Shown one piece after another: positions 27,100-35,439 of a DNA stretch of 64,000 nucleotides. Position numbers and translations under genes: made by a program. The stretch is from JAOUEA01 sp963821935 (GTDB taxonomy: Bacteria > Actinomycetota > UBA4738 > HRBIN12): the NCBI GenBank assembly GCA_963821935.1, contig CAWGFM010000004.1, forward strand, positions 744,001-808,000, read 5' to 3'. Each line of letters starts with the position of its first letter. The first letter of the stretch is position 1. Below the pieces are notes generated by a model. It had not been told where the DNA came from, did not search any database, and was given only the letters and a program-made list of their open reading frames with translations.

Positions 27100-27103
27100 C
27101 GGC

Positions 27104-28621
27104 ATGCCCGCACCCTCCCGCGGCCTCAACCGGCCGATCGTCGCGATCATCGCGGTCGCCGCGATCGCGGGCGGCATCCGGTTGTGGGGGCTCTCCCAGC
27201 CGGCAGACCTGGTCTTCGACGAGCTCTACTACGCCAAGGCGGGGTGCGTGTTCATCGGCGGCAGCGACACCACATGCCGCGTCGAGTCCGACGACGAGCA
27301 CTACTGGGTGGAGAACAAGTGGGACATGGGCTCGTGGGTCCACCCGCCCCTGGGCAAGTGGATGACGGGCATGGGGATCAAGGCCTTCGGCATGAGCTCG
27401 TTCGGGTGGCGGCTGCCCTCGGCGCTGAGCGGCGCGTTGGTGGCGGTGATGGTGGCGCTGATCGCGCAACTGCTGTTCGCCAGAGCGGTCTGGACCTTCG
27501 TCGCGGGCACGTTGATCGCGCTGGACGGGATCAACGTGGTGATGTCGCGCGTGGCGATGCTCGACGTGCACCTGTCGTTCTGGATCGTGCTGGGTTTCCT
27601 GTGCCTGGTGCTCGACCGTCGATGGATCGACCGGCGCACCCCGGAGCTCGAGCAGTTCGAGGAGCTCGAGGCGACGGATGAGAGCGCGCCGACGCCGCGG
27701 GTGCCCTCGCCGCTGTGGCGGCCGTGGCGGTTCGGCGCCGGCCTGGCGCTGGGTGCCGCGATCGCGGTCAAGTGGTCCGGCATCACCGCGCTGGCCGCGG
27801 CGGTGCTCCTGGCGCTGCTCTGGGAGACCACGCGGCGTCATCGCGGTCAGGTCTCGCGGATACGCGCGTTCGCGCGGACGATCGGCATGGAGACGCTCGG
27901 CATGGTCGCCGCGTTCCTCGTGGTCCCGGCCGCCGTCTACATGATCGCCTGGCTGCCGTGGTTCAACCATTTCGGCTTCGACCTGGGCCTGTGGTGGGAC
28001 AACCACAAGGCCATGTGGGACTACCACCAGGGCCTCACCGAGTTCGCGTATGACTCCAAGACCAACGCCTTCACGCCGACGCACGGCTACTACTCCGAGG
28101 CCTGGAGTTGGATCTTGTTGCGGCGTCCGGTCAACTTCTACGTGCTGGACGTGGGCGATCAGGTGCGCCAGATCCTGACGGTCGGCAACCCGGCGCTGTT
28201 CTGGGGAAGCGTCTGGGCACTGCCCTACGCGGCGTGGTCATGGTGGCGCCGGCGCGACTGGACGGCCGGGTTCGTAACCGTGGGCTTCTTCGGCATGTGG
28301 CTCCCCTGGTTCGCCGTGAGCCGGCCCGAGTTCCTGTTCTACGTCTTGCCCTTGACCCCCTTCATGGCACTGGCCACCGTGTACGTCTTGCGTGACCTGG
28401 CAGAGGCCCGTCTCGTGCTTCGCGAGGACGACGGCCGGGTCGCGATCGATCCTGAGACCGGCGAGCCGGCGATCTCGTCGCGACGTCCCTACCGCCCCAT
28501 CGTGTGGGCCTACCTGGTGATCTTCGTGGCGCTCTTCGCCTGGTTCTGGCCGCTCTACGTCGGGGCGCTGATCCCCGACACGTTCTGGCAGCTGCACATC
28601 TGGCTTCCCACCTGGAACTGA
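27104..28621 (+). CDS. pmt: Dolichyl-phosphate-mannose-protein mannosyltransferase (PMT, GT39)
   Basis: A polytopic GT-C enzyme of 505 aa that transfers mannose from polyprenyl-phosphate mannose to secreted proteins. The first luminal loop has the acidic catalytic motif LVFDELYYAKA, then WDMGSWVHPPLGKWMTGMG. There are about ten hydrophobic segments, ALDGINVVMSRVAMLDV, and a C-terminal PMT four-helix domain (LGLWWDNHKAMWDYHQGL; HGYYSEAWSWILLRRPV). Divergence from rsmI is the normal actinobacterial context. A 16-bp direct repeat runs across the stop codon. Confidence 0.95.
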   Translation: MPAPSRGLNRPIVAIIAVAAIAGGIRLWGLSQPADLVFDELYYAKAGCVFIGGSDTTCRVESDDEHYWVENKWDMGSWVHPPLGKWMTGMGIKAFGMSSFGWRLPSALSGALVAVMVALIAQLLFARAVWTFVAGTLIALDGINVVMSRVAMLDVHLSFWIVLGFLCLVLDRRWIDRRTPELEQFEELEATDESAPTPRVPSPLWRPWRFGAGLALGAAIAVKWSGITALAAAVLLALLWETTRRHRGQVSRIRAFARTIGMETLGMVAAFLVVPAAVYMIAWLPWFNHFGFDLGLWWDNHKAMWDYHQGLTEFAYDSKTNAFTPTHGYYSEAWSWILLRRPVNFYVLDVGDQVRQILTVGNPALFWGSVWALPYAAWSWWRRRDWTAGFVTVGFFGMWLPWFAVSRPEFLFYVLPLTPFMALATVYVLRDLAEARLVLREDDGRVAIDPETGEPAISSRRPYRPIVWAYLVIFVALFAWFWPLYVGALIPDTFWQLHIWLPTWN

Positions 28622-28654
28622 CCTTTAGGACACCTGGAACTGACCTCAGGTCAG
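28609..28654. repeat. 16-bp direct repeat and 15-nt palindrome at the pmt 3' end
   Basis: CACCTGGAACTGACCT occurs at 28609-28624, across the pmt stop, and again at 28631-28646. The second copy runs into CTGACCT-C-AGGTCAG (28640-28654), a perfect inverted repeat. It may be a local duplication or terminator-like structure; no T-tract follows. Confidence 0.6.
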
Positions 28655-28710
28655 CCTCCATGTCGCCGCTCAGCGACCTCGATCGTCGTCGCCGTTCTAC
28701 CCTGCCCGCC

Positions 28711-30747
28711 ATGATCTCCCAGGAGCACGTGCGCATCGAGATGGCTGACGGCGTCAACCTCGCCGCAACGCTGTATTACCCGGCTCCTTGGCCGGCTCCT
28801 TCGCCAGCTTCTCGGCCCGATGCTCGCCCGGCCGGCAACGGTCCGTGGCCCGCGCTCCTGGAAGCGCTGCCGTACCGCAAAGACGACATCACCGCGTCCT
28901 ACCGTCCGGAGTATCGGCGCCTCGCCGAGGCCGGATACGTCATGTGTCGCGTCGACGTGCGCGGCACGGGCTCGAGCCAAGGGATCGCCACCGACGAGTA
29001 TCCCGCCATCGAACGAACGGACCTGATGACGGTCATCGACTGGCTCGCTACCCGGGAGTGGTCGAGCGGCGCGGTGGGCATGTACGGAACCTCGTACTCG
29101 GGGTTCAACTCGATCCAGCTGGCCATGGAGCGACCGTCCGCGCTGAAGGCGATCATCCCGATCTTCGCCACCGACGATCGCTTCGGGGACGACGTGCACT
29201 ACTTCGGGGGCGCCCGCAAACAGCTCGACCTGGTCGACTACCCCACGTACATGGTGGCCATGAACGCCCTGCCGCCCGTGCCCTCGATCTACGGCGACGG
29301 CTGGCGCGAGGAATGGGAGCGGCGTGTGGCCGGCACCGAGCCGTGGGTCATCAACTGGTTCGAGCACCAGCGCGTGGACGACTATTGGAAGTCGGGCTCC
29401 CTGCGGTTCGACTACGACGCGATCCAGGTGCCGACCATGATCATCGCGGGCTGGGCCGACGGGTACCGAAACAACACCTTCCGCACGTTCGAGGCGCTCA
29501 CCTGCCCGAAGCGCTTGATCATCGGCCCGTGGTCGCACGCATCCACCGACACCTGCCTGCCGGGACCCAACCACGACCTGCTGCCGGAGCACCTCAAGTG
29601 GTGGGATCACTGGCTCAAGGGGTCCGACAACGGCGTGGACCGCGAGCCCCCGATCCTGGTCTACGCGCAGCGCTCCACCCGGCCGGCGCCGGACCGCGCC
29701 GAGGTGCGTGGGGCCTGGCGGCACGAACCTGCGTGGCCCGCAGACCGCCTGACGCCGACCACTTGGTCGCTGGCGAAGTCGGACACCGACGCTCCCGATA
29801 GCCATGGAGACGACCTCGCCGTCCGCGGCGATGTGGGGTGGTCGGCGTGGATCTCGTGCGCGGGCGCGATGCCGTGGGGTCAATCCTCGGATCAGCGTCC
29901 CGACGAGGTGCATTCGCTGACCTTCACATGGGACGAGCTCGAGAACGATCTGGAGATCATGGGCCATGCCCGCCTGTCGCTGCGAGTGGCCTCGACCGCT
30001 CCGGTCGCCTACCTGTCGGCGAAGCTCTGCGACGTGTTCCCCGACGGCACCTCCTCGCTGGTCACGCGGGGCATGCTGAATCTGGCCACCCGAGATTCGC
30101 GCACCGATCCTTCGCCCATGGAACCCGGCACCAGCTACGACATCGAGCTGGAGCTGGAGGCTATGTCCTGGACGTTCGAGGCGGGGCACCGTGTGCGTCT
30201 CGACCTGGCGGGTGCCGACTGGCCGAACGCCTGGCCTCCGCCCGAACCGGCCACGTTGTCGATCGACCGTTCGACGGCGACGTTGGAGCTCCCCGTGCTC
30301 CACGGACCCTCGCCGACCCCCGATGCGCCGGTCGTGCCGCCCCCCGACGTCGAACACGCGAACGCCTCCCCCAAGGAACGGCCCAAAGACGACGACGAGA
30401 AGGGCTGGGTGAAGTGGTCGGTCGAACACCACCAGCTGGCGCACGAGACGCGAGCGACCGCGGGTTCGTTCGGCGACTACGAAGCGCGCGGCGACACGCC
30501 CTCGTTCCGGGAGCTCTACGGCGGGGTGGTGGCGGTCTCCACCGACGACCCCGGGCGTGCGTGGAGTAACAGCCAGGCCCGGTTCGACATGCGGTTCCCA
30601 GAAGCGACGTGCTCGGCGCACGTCACCATGCGGGTGGACAGCGATCGCACGGACTACCGCGTGGTGATCGACCTCACGGTGTCGGAGGACGACCGGGAGC
30701 TCTGGACCCGGCAGTGGGACCGCACGATCCCTCGCGACCTGGCTTAG
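28711..30747 (+). CDS. CocE/NonD-type alpha/beta hydrolase (X-Pro dipeptidyl-peptidase-like)
   Basis: A 678-aa serine hydrolase of the S15/CocE family. The N-terminal alpha/beta domain carries VRGTGSSQG, the nucleophile motif GMYGTSYSGF, the acid region IIAGWADGYRNNT and the catalytic His in IIGPWSHAS. A C-terminal jelly-roll domain (from about 390) includes LEIMGHARLSLRVAST and FEAGHRVRLDLAGADWP. An inserted Pro/Asp/Lys-rich loop lies near 535-560. No export signal is visible, so it is probably cytoplasmic. The substrate (ester, peptide or acyl amide) is unknown. TACCCT (28698-28703), 7 nt before the ATG at 28711, supports this start; an in-frame ATG at 28660 is the alternative. Confidence 0.9.
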   Translation: MISQEHVRIEMADGVNLAATLYYPAPWPAPSPASRPDARPAGNGPWPALLEALPYRKDDITASYRPEYRRLAEAGYVMCRVDVRGTGSSQGIATDEYPAIERTDLMTVIDWLATREWSSGAVGMYGTSYSGFNSIQLAMERPSALKAIIPIFATDDRFGDDVHYFGGARKQLDLVDYPTYMVAMNALPPVPSIYGDGWREEWERRVAGTEPWVINWFEHQRVDDYWKSGSLRFDYDAIQVPTMIIAGWADGYRNNTFRTFEALTCPKRLIIGPWSHASTDTCLPGPNHDLLPEHLKWWDHWLKGSDNGVDREPPILVYAQRSTRPAPDRAEVRGAWRHEPAWPADRLTPTTWSLAKSDTDAPDSHGDDLAVRGDVGWSAWISCAGAMPWGQSSDQRPDEVHSLTFTWDELENDLEIMGHARLSLRVASTAPVAYLSAKLCDVFPDGTSSLVTRGMLNLATRDSRTDPSPMEPGTSYDIELELEAMSWTFEAGHRVRLDLAGADWPNAWPPPEPATLSIDRSTATLELPVLHGPSPTPDAPVVPPPDVEHANASPKERPKDDDEKGWVKWSVEHHQLAHETRATAGSFGDYEARGDTPSFRELYGGVVAVSTDDPGRAWSNSQARFDMRFPEATCSAHVTMRVDSDRTDYRVVIDLTVSEDDRELWTRQWDRTIPRDLA

Positions 30748-30750
30748 CCC

Positions 30751-31302
30751 TCACTCGGTGGAGGTGCTTCGCTTGGACTGAGCCGCGTCGTCCTTCACGG
30801 CCCACAGGTTGCCTCGGCGTGTCCCGACCGGCTCGGCGGCCATGGACTCGGCGGTCAGCGCCGTGATGACGACGGGGTCGTCACGGAACAGTTCCTCCGT
30901 CTGCAAGCACACCAACAAGCCCGGCTTGCCGGCGGGGAAGACCACCTGCTCGCGATCCGCCACCTCGCGGTCGATGAACGTGGGCATGAGCAAGAACAAC
31001 CCCAGGGGCGGCCACAGCTCGGCTTCGAACTCGGGCATCGTCGCCCGCAGCTCATGCTCGGTCGTCCGCTCGGCGTCGGGATCGTTCATGGCGCGGCGGG
31101 CCAGGCCCACATCCAGCTGCCGGGTCCAGGGCACCACCATGAGCGCGTGCCCGAAGCGATTCGTCATGACGACGGTCCGCACCATCTCATCGCGCGATAT
31201 CTCGTGGCGATCGGCCGTGTCCTCGGCCGCCGTGGCGTCGGGGTCCGGCAACACCAAGAACGCCACCCCGCGTCCCCGGATGTAGTCCAGCACCGTCGAC
31301 AT
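30751..31302 (-). CDS. YbaK/ProX-type aminoacyl-tRNA editing domain protein
   Basis: A 183-aa protein with the YbaK/prolyl-tRNA-deacylase fold (MVRTVVMTNRFGHALMVVP; LGLFLLMPTFIDREVADRE; KPGLLVCLQTEELFR). Family members hydrolyse mischarged Cys- or Ala-tRNA-Pro. The exact substrate cannot be assigned. TACGAT (31309-31314), 6 nt before the ATG, fits a leaderless start. It is convergent with the CocE-type gene, with 3 nt between the stops. Confidence 0.8.
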   Translation of the reverse strand: MSTVLDYIRGRGVAFLVLPDPDATAAEDTADRHEISRDEMVRTVVMTNRFGHALMVVPWTRQLDVGLARRAMNDPDAERTTEHELRATMPEFEAELWPPLGLFLLMPTFIDREVADREQVVFPAGKPGLLVCLQTEELFRDDPVVITALTAESMAAEPVGTRRGNLWAVKDDAAQSKRSTSTE

Positions 31303-31350
31303 GGCGGCATCGTAGCCATGCTCGGCTCGTGAGCGGAAGCGCCCGAAGGT

Positions 31351-32118
31351 CTAGAAACCGGGCAATCGCTCGCGGAACACGATGTATCCCAGGCCCGCGG
31401 CGACATCCAGCAGCAGGTGCGCGATCACGAACGGCCACGTTCGCCGCCACCGCAGGAACAGCACACCGAACAGAACGCCCATCGCGAGGTTGCCCAGGAA
31501 TCCGCCCCACCCCTGATACAGGTGGTAGCCGCCACGCAACAGCGCGCTCGCCGCCACCGCGGCCGCCGGCGACCACGACAGTTGCCGCAGACGCGTCACC
31601 AGGAAGCCGAGCACGATGACCTCCTCGAGCACGGCCGCCTCCGTGGCGTTCAGCACGAGCACCGGAACCGTCCACCATTGCCCGAGGGGCGGCGCGGGGA
31701 TGACGAACCGATTGACGCCCAGCTCCACGGCCGCCAGGTAGACGCCCAGGCCCGCCAGGCCCACGACCACGAAGAGCCCGAGGCCCTTCGCCAGGTCGGC
31801 GCGCGGTTCGTCCCATGCCAGGCCGATGCCGCCGACCCCTTCACCCGAACGGCGGACGAGGTGCAGCACCAGGTAGACGGGCGCCAGGCCGAACACGAAG
31901 CCCACGAGCTGTCGCGTGAGCTGCGTGCTCTGGTTGGCGGACGCCACCACGGTGCCCTGCACGGGCGCTTCCAGCAGGCTGAGGACGGCGTAGACCGCCG
32001 ACGCCAGGAGCGACAGCATCAGGACGACCGCCAGCTCTTCGACCAACGTTCGACGGTCGGCGCGGGCCGGTGGCGTGGGCGCCCAGCGAGGGTCCCGGGC
32101 CGAGGAAGGCGCGTCCAT
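31351..32118 (-). CDS. CPBP-family intramembrane protease-like protein
   Basis: A 255-aa protein with about seven hydrophobic helices. Motif 1 of the CPBP/Abi family is present as a Glu pair (AAVLEEVIVLGFL) but the usual Arg of EExxxR is Gly here. Motif 2 is seen in ALLRGGYHLYQGWGGFLGN (His) and motif 3 in VIAHLLLDV (His). The fold is therefore clear, but activity is uncertain. TACAGT (32126-32131), 7 nt from the ATG at 32118, supports the start. It is divergent from the FAD oxidoreductase. Confidence 0.85.
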   Translation of the reverse strand: MDAPSSARDPRWAPTPPARADRRTLVEELAVVLMLSLLASAVYAVLSLLEAPVQGTVVASANQSTQLTRQLVGFVFGLAPVYLVLHLVRRSGEGVGGIGLAWDEPRADLAKGLGLFVVVGLAGLGVYLAAVELGVNRFVIPAPPLGQWWTVPVLVLNATEAAVLEEVIVLGFLVTRLRQLSWSPAAAVAASALLRGGYHLYQGWGGFLGNLAMGVLFGVLFLRWRRTWPFVIAHLLLDVAAGLGYIVFRERLPGF

Positions 32119-32188
32119 CGCGGTCACTGTACGCATGACGCCTGGCCTAGACTGCGTCTTCGGCCGGCGAGGGAACGGAGTCGACGCG

Positions 32189-33415
32189 ATGGGCACGGGC
32201 GCATCTGCCGATCTGGTGATCGTGGGCGCCGGCACGGTGGGCGGATGGGCGTCGGTCTTCGCCTCGGAAGCCGGCGCCGGGCGGGTCGTGGTCCTGGAGC
32301 GGGAGATCGCCGGGATCGGTGCCTCGATCCGGGCGGCCGGTATGGTCCGCTCCCAGGGTGGTTCCCCCGACACGGTTCGGCTGGGAACCGAGAGCATCTC
32401 GTTCTACCGGTCCCAGCGCGATCGGTACGGCACCGACTCTGGGTTCCGGGGACAGGGATACCTGATCATCGCGACGACCTCGGCCGATGAGCGCGCGGCC
32501 CACGAACGCATCGCCATGCAGCGAGAGGTGGGGCTCGATGTTCGATGGGTCGATGCCGCCGGGGCCCACGAGCTGAGCCCCACCCTGGGTTCCGCGGGGT
32601 TCCGAGGCGCGTCCTACGTGGCCACCGACGGCTGGGTCGACCCGCCGCGGAACGTGCTCGCCTACTCACTGGCCATGCAACGGGCCGGCGTCGAGCTGCT
32701 CGAGCACACGAGCTTCCTCGGGCTGCGGACGCGCGGCGGCCGCGCGGGTGCGCCGGTCGTGACCGGCGTGCACACCACGTCCGGCACGATCGCAACGCCT
32801 CGGGTGATCGTGGCGTGCGGCCCGGCGATGGCGGAGGTGGCCGACGCCGTGGGAGCCACCGCGTGGGTGGGCTACGCGCGGCACCAGGTCGTGGTCAGCG
32901 AGCCGCAAGAGGAGCTGTCGCCAGACCGGTTCGGCGCCATGGCCTTCGACATCGACGCCGGCCTCTACTGGCGTCCCGAAGAAGGCGGCCTGCTCTGGGG
33001 GATGTCCAACCCGAAGGAAGCGCCCGGCCCCGGTCGAACGATCGATTGGTCCTACCTCAAGCGCATGCAGCGTCGCCTGGCGCGGCTGGTGCCGATCACG
33101 GCAGACCTCGGGATCAAGAAGGCGTGGGCGGCCACGATCGAGTACACACCTGACCACCTTCCGCTCCTGGGTCCCCTGGTGCTCCGCGACGGCAGCGAGG
33201 TGGGCGGCGTCACGATCGCGAGCTCGTGCGGGCACGGCATGATGTGGGGACCCGCGGTCGCACGCATGGCCACCGACCTCGCCCTCACCGACGCAACCGA
33301 GGTGGTCGAGCGTCCCCAGGACTTCCGCATGGACCGGTTCGACGAACGGGGCCGATCACCGTTCGTCGATCCGGTGGCGCTGCCGTTCCCTACAGCTGCA
33401 GCACCGGGCAGGTGA
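32189..33415 (+). CDS. FAD-dependent amine/amino-acid oxidoreductase (DAO family)
   Basis: A 408-aa flavoprotein related to sarcosine oxidase beta subunit and glycine oxidase. The N-terminal Rossmann motif is LVIVGAGTVGGWASVFASEA, followed by the acidic strand VVVLERE. The DAO substrate region includes GYLIIATTSADERAAHER and GWVDPPRNVLAYSLAMQRAG. The C-terminal FAD segment is EYTPDHLPLLGPL, then ASSCGHGMMWGPAVARMATDL. A cofactor-binding His/Ser near residue 50 is replaced by Arg/Ala-rich sequence, so covalent FAD is not evident. No partner subunits are adjacent. The 3' end overlaps the Lrp-type gene on minus by 26 nt. Confidence 0.88.
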   Translation: MGTGASADLVIVGAGTVGGWASVFASEAGAGRVVVLEREIAGIGASIRAAGMVRSQGGSPDTVRLGTESISFYRSQRDRYGTDSGFRGQGYLIIATTSADERAAHERIAMQREVGLDVRWVDAAGAHELSPTLGSAGFRGASYVATDGWVDPPRNVLAYSLAMQRAGVELLEHTSFLGLRTRGGRAGAPVVTGVHTTSGTIATPRVIVACGPAMAEVADAVGATAWVGYARHQVVVSEPQEELSPDRFGAMAFDIDAGLYWRPEEGGLLWGMSNPKEAPGPGRTIDWSYLKRMQRRLARLVPITADLGIKKAWAATIEYTPDHLPLLGPLVLRDGSEVGGVTIASSCGHGMMWGPAVARMATDLALTDATEVVERPQDFRMDRFDERGRSPFVDPVALPFPTAAAPGR

Positions 33416-33623
33416 GGGTTCGGGTGATGCCCTCCAGCTCCTGCATCGGCACGACCGTCCCCTTGGCGAGCCGGTCGAGGTCATCGGCTTCGACGCGTGC
33501 CACCACGTCGTAGGGCCCTGTCACCGGATCCACTGCGACCACGCCTTCGATGCCGCGAACCATCTCGGTCACATGCGCGGCCTTGCCGACTTCGGTCTGG
33601 ATCAGGATGTACGCGTTCACCAT
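33390..33623 (-). CDS. Stand-alone Lrp/AsnC ligand-binding (RAM) domain protein
   Basis: A 77-aa protein consisting only of the ferredoxin-like RAM domain of Lrp/AsnC regulators (MVNAYILIQTEVGKAAHVTE; VDPVTGPYDVVARVEADD). No helix-turn-helix is present. Such single-domain proteins bind small effectors such as amino acids and may modulate full-length regulators or enzymes. A GGAG ribosome binding site is 7-8 nt upstream of the ATG. Its neighbour on the other strand is an amine/amino-acid oxidoreductase, a loose functional hint. Confidence 0.87.
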   Translation of the reverse strand: MVNAYILIQTEVGKAAHVTEMVRGIEGVVAVDPVTGPYDVVARVEADDLDRLAKGTVVPMQELEGITRTLTCPVLQL

Positions 33624-33643
33624 GACATGCTCCGCTCTCGCGT

Positions 33644-33985
33644 TCAGGCTCCGCCGCCGGACCCGTCCTTCTTGCTGCTGAGCAGATCCTTCGCCTTGTC
33701 GAACAGGCCTCCGGCCGTCTCCTTGGCCTTCTCGACCACCGGCCCGGCCGCCTCGATCATGTCGCCGGCCGTCTCCTTCGTCTTGTCCATGGCCGGACCC
33801 GCCTTCTCGGCGAGGTCGCCGGCGGTTCCCTTCGCTTTCTCGACGACCGGCCCGGCCTTGTCCGCGAGGTCACCGGCAGCGTCCGCTGCTTTGCCCGCGA
33901 GGTCCGTGGCGGTCTCGGCCGCCTTGCCGGCAAGATCGCCGACGGTATCCCGCGCTTTGTCTACGAACCCTTGCTCGTCGCTCAT
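33644..33985 (-). CDS. LEA-like repeat protein
   Basis: A 113-aa hydrophilic protein of Ala/Lys/Asp/Gly-rich repeats with about an 11-residue period (for example AGPVVEKAKGTAGDLAEK and AGPVVEKAKETAGGLFDK). It is predicted to form an amphipathic helix like group 3 late-embryogenesis-abundant or apolipoprotein-like proteins. No signal peptide is visible. A role in desiccation or membrane protection is inferred from composition. The ATG at 33985 follows GGGGAGA and gives the N-terminus MSDEQGFVDKARDTVGD. Confidence 0.82.
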   Translation of the reverse strand: MSDEQGFVDKARDTVGDLAGKAAETATDLAGKAADAAGDLADKAGPVVEKAKGTAGDLAEKAGPAMDKTKETAGDMIEAAGPVVEKAKETAGGLFDKAKDLLSSKKDGSGGGA

Positions 33986-34096
33986 CGGTCTCCCCATGTG
34001 ATTGGCCCTCCATCGTTTCGGGCGCCGCACCGGGCTGCAAACCCGCAGGTCACGACCGTTGCGTGTGGTCACGTTCCTTCTGCGACACTTCCGCGC

Positions 34097-35413
34097 ATGA
34101 GGAAGATCACGATCATCGGCGCAGGCAGTGTCGAGTTCACACGCAACATCCTGGCCGATCTGTGCTCGTACGAAGAGCTGCACGGCTCGCTGCAGATCGC
34201 GCTCCACGACATCGATGCCGAGCGCCTCGACACGGCGGAGCGGGCCGCGCTCCAGTTGGTGGAGCGGGCCGGCGCCGGATACCCCGTCAGCGCGCACGCC
34301 GACCGGGCGCCGGCGTTCGAGGGCGCCGACTACCTGATCAACGAGATCCAGGTGGGTGGATACCGGGCGACCCTCACCGACTTCGAGATTCCGGCGCGGT
34401 ACGGACTGCGACAGACGATCGCCGACACGATCGGCATCGGCGGCATCATGCGCGGCCTGCGCACGATGCCGGTGATGATCGACATGGCCGACGAGATCGC
34501 GCGCCGCTCGGCTCCTCAGGCGCTGCTGCTGAACTACACCAACCCCATGGCGATGGTGCCGTGGGGCATCTGGGCGGGTTCGTCGCTGCCCGCCGAACAG
34601 GTCGTGGGGGTGTGCCACTCCGTGCGCGACACGCACTCGTTCCTGGCTGAGACCGTGGGACTGGACGAGGGCGACATCCGCTTCGTTACGGCGGGGTTCA
34701 ACCACCAGTGCTTCGTGTACACGTTCGAGGACCGACGGACCGGCGACGACCTGTACCCCAGGCTGCGACGGATCGTCGAGGCGGATCCCGACGGCCTGGG
34801 CCGGCGTGTGCGTGTCGAGCTGTTCCGCCGGTTCGGGTACTTCCCGACCGAGTCCTCCGAGCATTCCAGCGAGTACGTGCCGTGGTTCCTGCATCTCGAC
34901 GACCAGGTGGAGCGCTTCCGGGGCCAGATCGACGAGTACATCCGTCGCAGCGACGAGAACCTGCAGGAGTTCGCCGAGACGAAGCGGGCACTCGACGCCG
35001 GCGAGGAGCTCCCGGTGGAGCTGAACGACGAGCTGGCTTCGCAGATCGTCCGAGCCCTGGAGACCGGGGCGGAGCGAGAGGTCTACACCAACATCCGCAA
35101 CGACGGGTTCATCGACGGCCTCCCGGCGGACGCCTGCGTCGAGGTGCCGACGCTGGTGGGATCGAAAGGCGTGCGGCCGCAACGGGTCGGCGCGATCGCC
35201 CCGCAGTGCCTGGCGCTCAACCGCACCTTCTTGAACGTGGTGGAGCTGACGGTGCGCGCGGTCCTGGAAGGCTCACGTTCGTTGGTGCATCAGGCAGCGC
35301 TGCTCGACCCCAACACCGGCGCCACGCTCACCACCCAGCAGACCCACGACATGGTGGAAGAGCTGCTCGATGCCCACGGCGACCTGATCCCGCCCGGCAT
35401 CAGACCGGCCTGA
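34097..35413 (+). CDS. GH4-family NAD- and metal-dependent glycosidase
   Basis: A 438-aa member of glycoside hydrolase family 4 (alpha-glucosidase/alpha-galactosidase/alpha-galacturonidase group), which cleaves glycosides by transient oxidation with NAD and Mn2+. It has the Rossmann motif ITIIGAGSVEFTRNIL, NEIQVGG, LNYTNPMAM, the metal Cys173-His174 in VVGVCHSVRD, and the His203 region FNHQCF. No signal peptide is visible, so it acts on an imported substrate. It faces the DeoR-linked sugar locus. The exact anomer and sugar cannot be assigned. Confidence 0.9.
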   Translation: MRKITIIGAGSVEFTRNILADLCSYEELHGSLQIALHDIDAERLDTAERAALQLVERAGAGYPVSAHADRAPAFEGADYLINEIQVGGYRATLTDFEIPARYGLRQTIADTIGIGGIMRGLRTMPVMIDMADEIARRSAPQALLLNYTNPMAMVPWGIWAGSSLPAEQVVGVCHSVRDTHSFLAETVGLDEGDIRFVTAGFNHQCFVYTFEDRRTGDDLYPRLRRIVEADPDGLGRRVRVELFRRFGYFPTESSEHSSEYVPWFLHLDDQVERFRGQIDEYIRRSDENLQEFAETKRALDAGEELPVELNDELASQIVRALETGAEREVYTNIRNDGFIDGLPADACVEVPTLVGSKGVRPQRVGAIAPQCLALNRTFLNVVELTVRAVLEGSRSLVHQAALLDPNTGATLTTQQTHDMVEELLDAHGDLIPPGIRPA

Positions 35414-35439
35414 ACGACCCTCCGGGCCCCAACATCAAG

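Noticed and set aside
30751..31302. Possibility that this is a full prolyl-tRNA synthetase fragment.
   Set aside because: Only the editing-type fold is present, with a proper start and stop at normal stand-alone length, and no synthetase motifs nearby.
33644..33985. Tandem DNA repeat (satellite-type) reading of the Ala/Lys-rich gene.
   Set aside because: The repetition is at protein level with diverged codons and a good ribosome binding site, so it is a repeat protein rather than a DNA repeat array.
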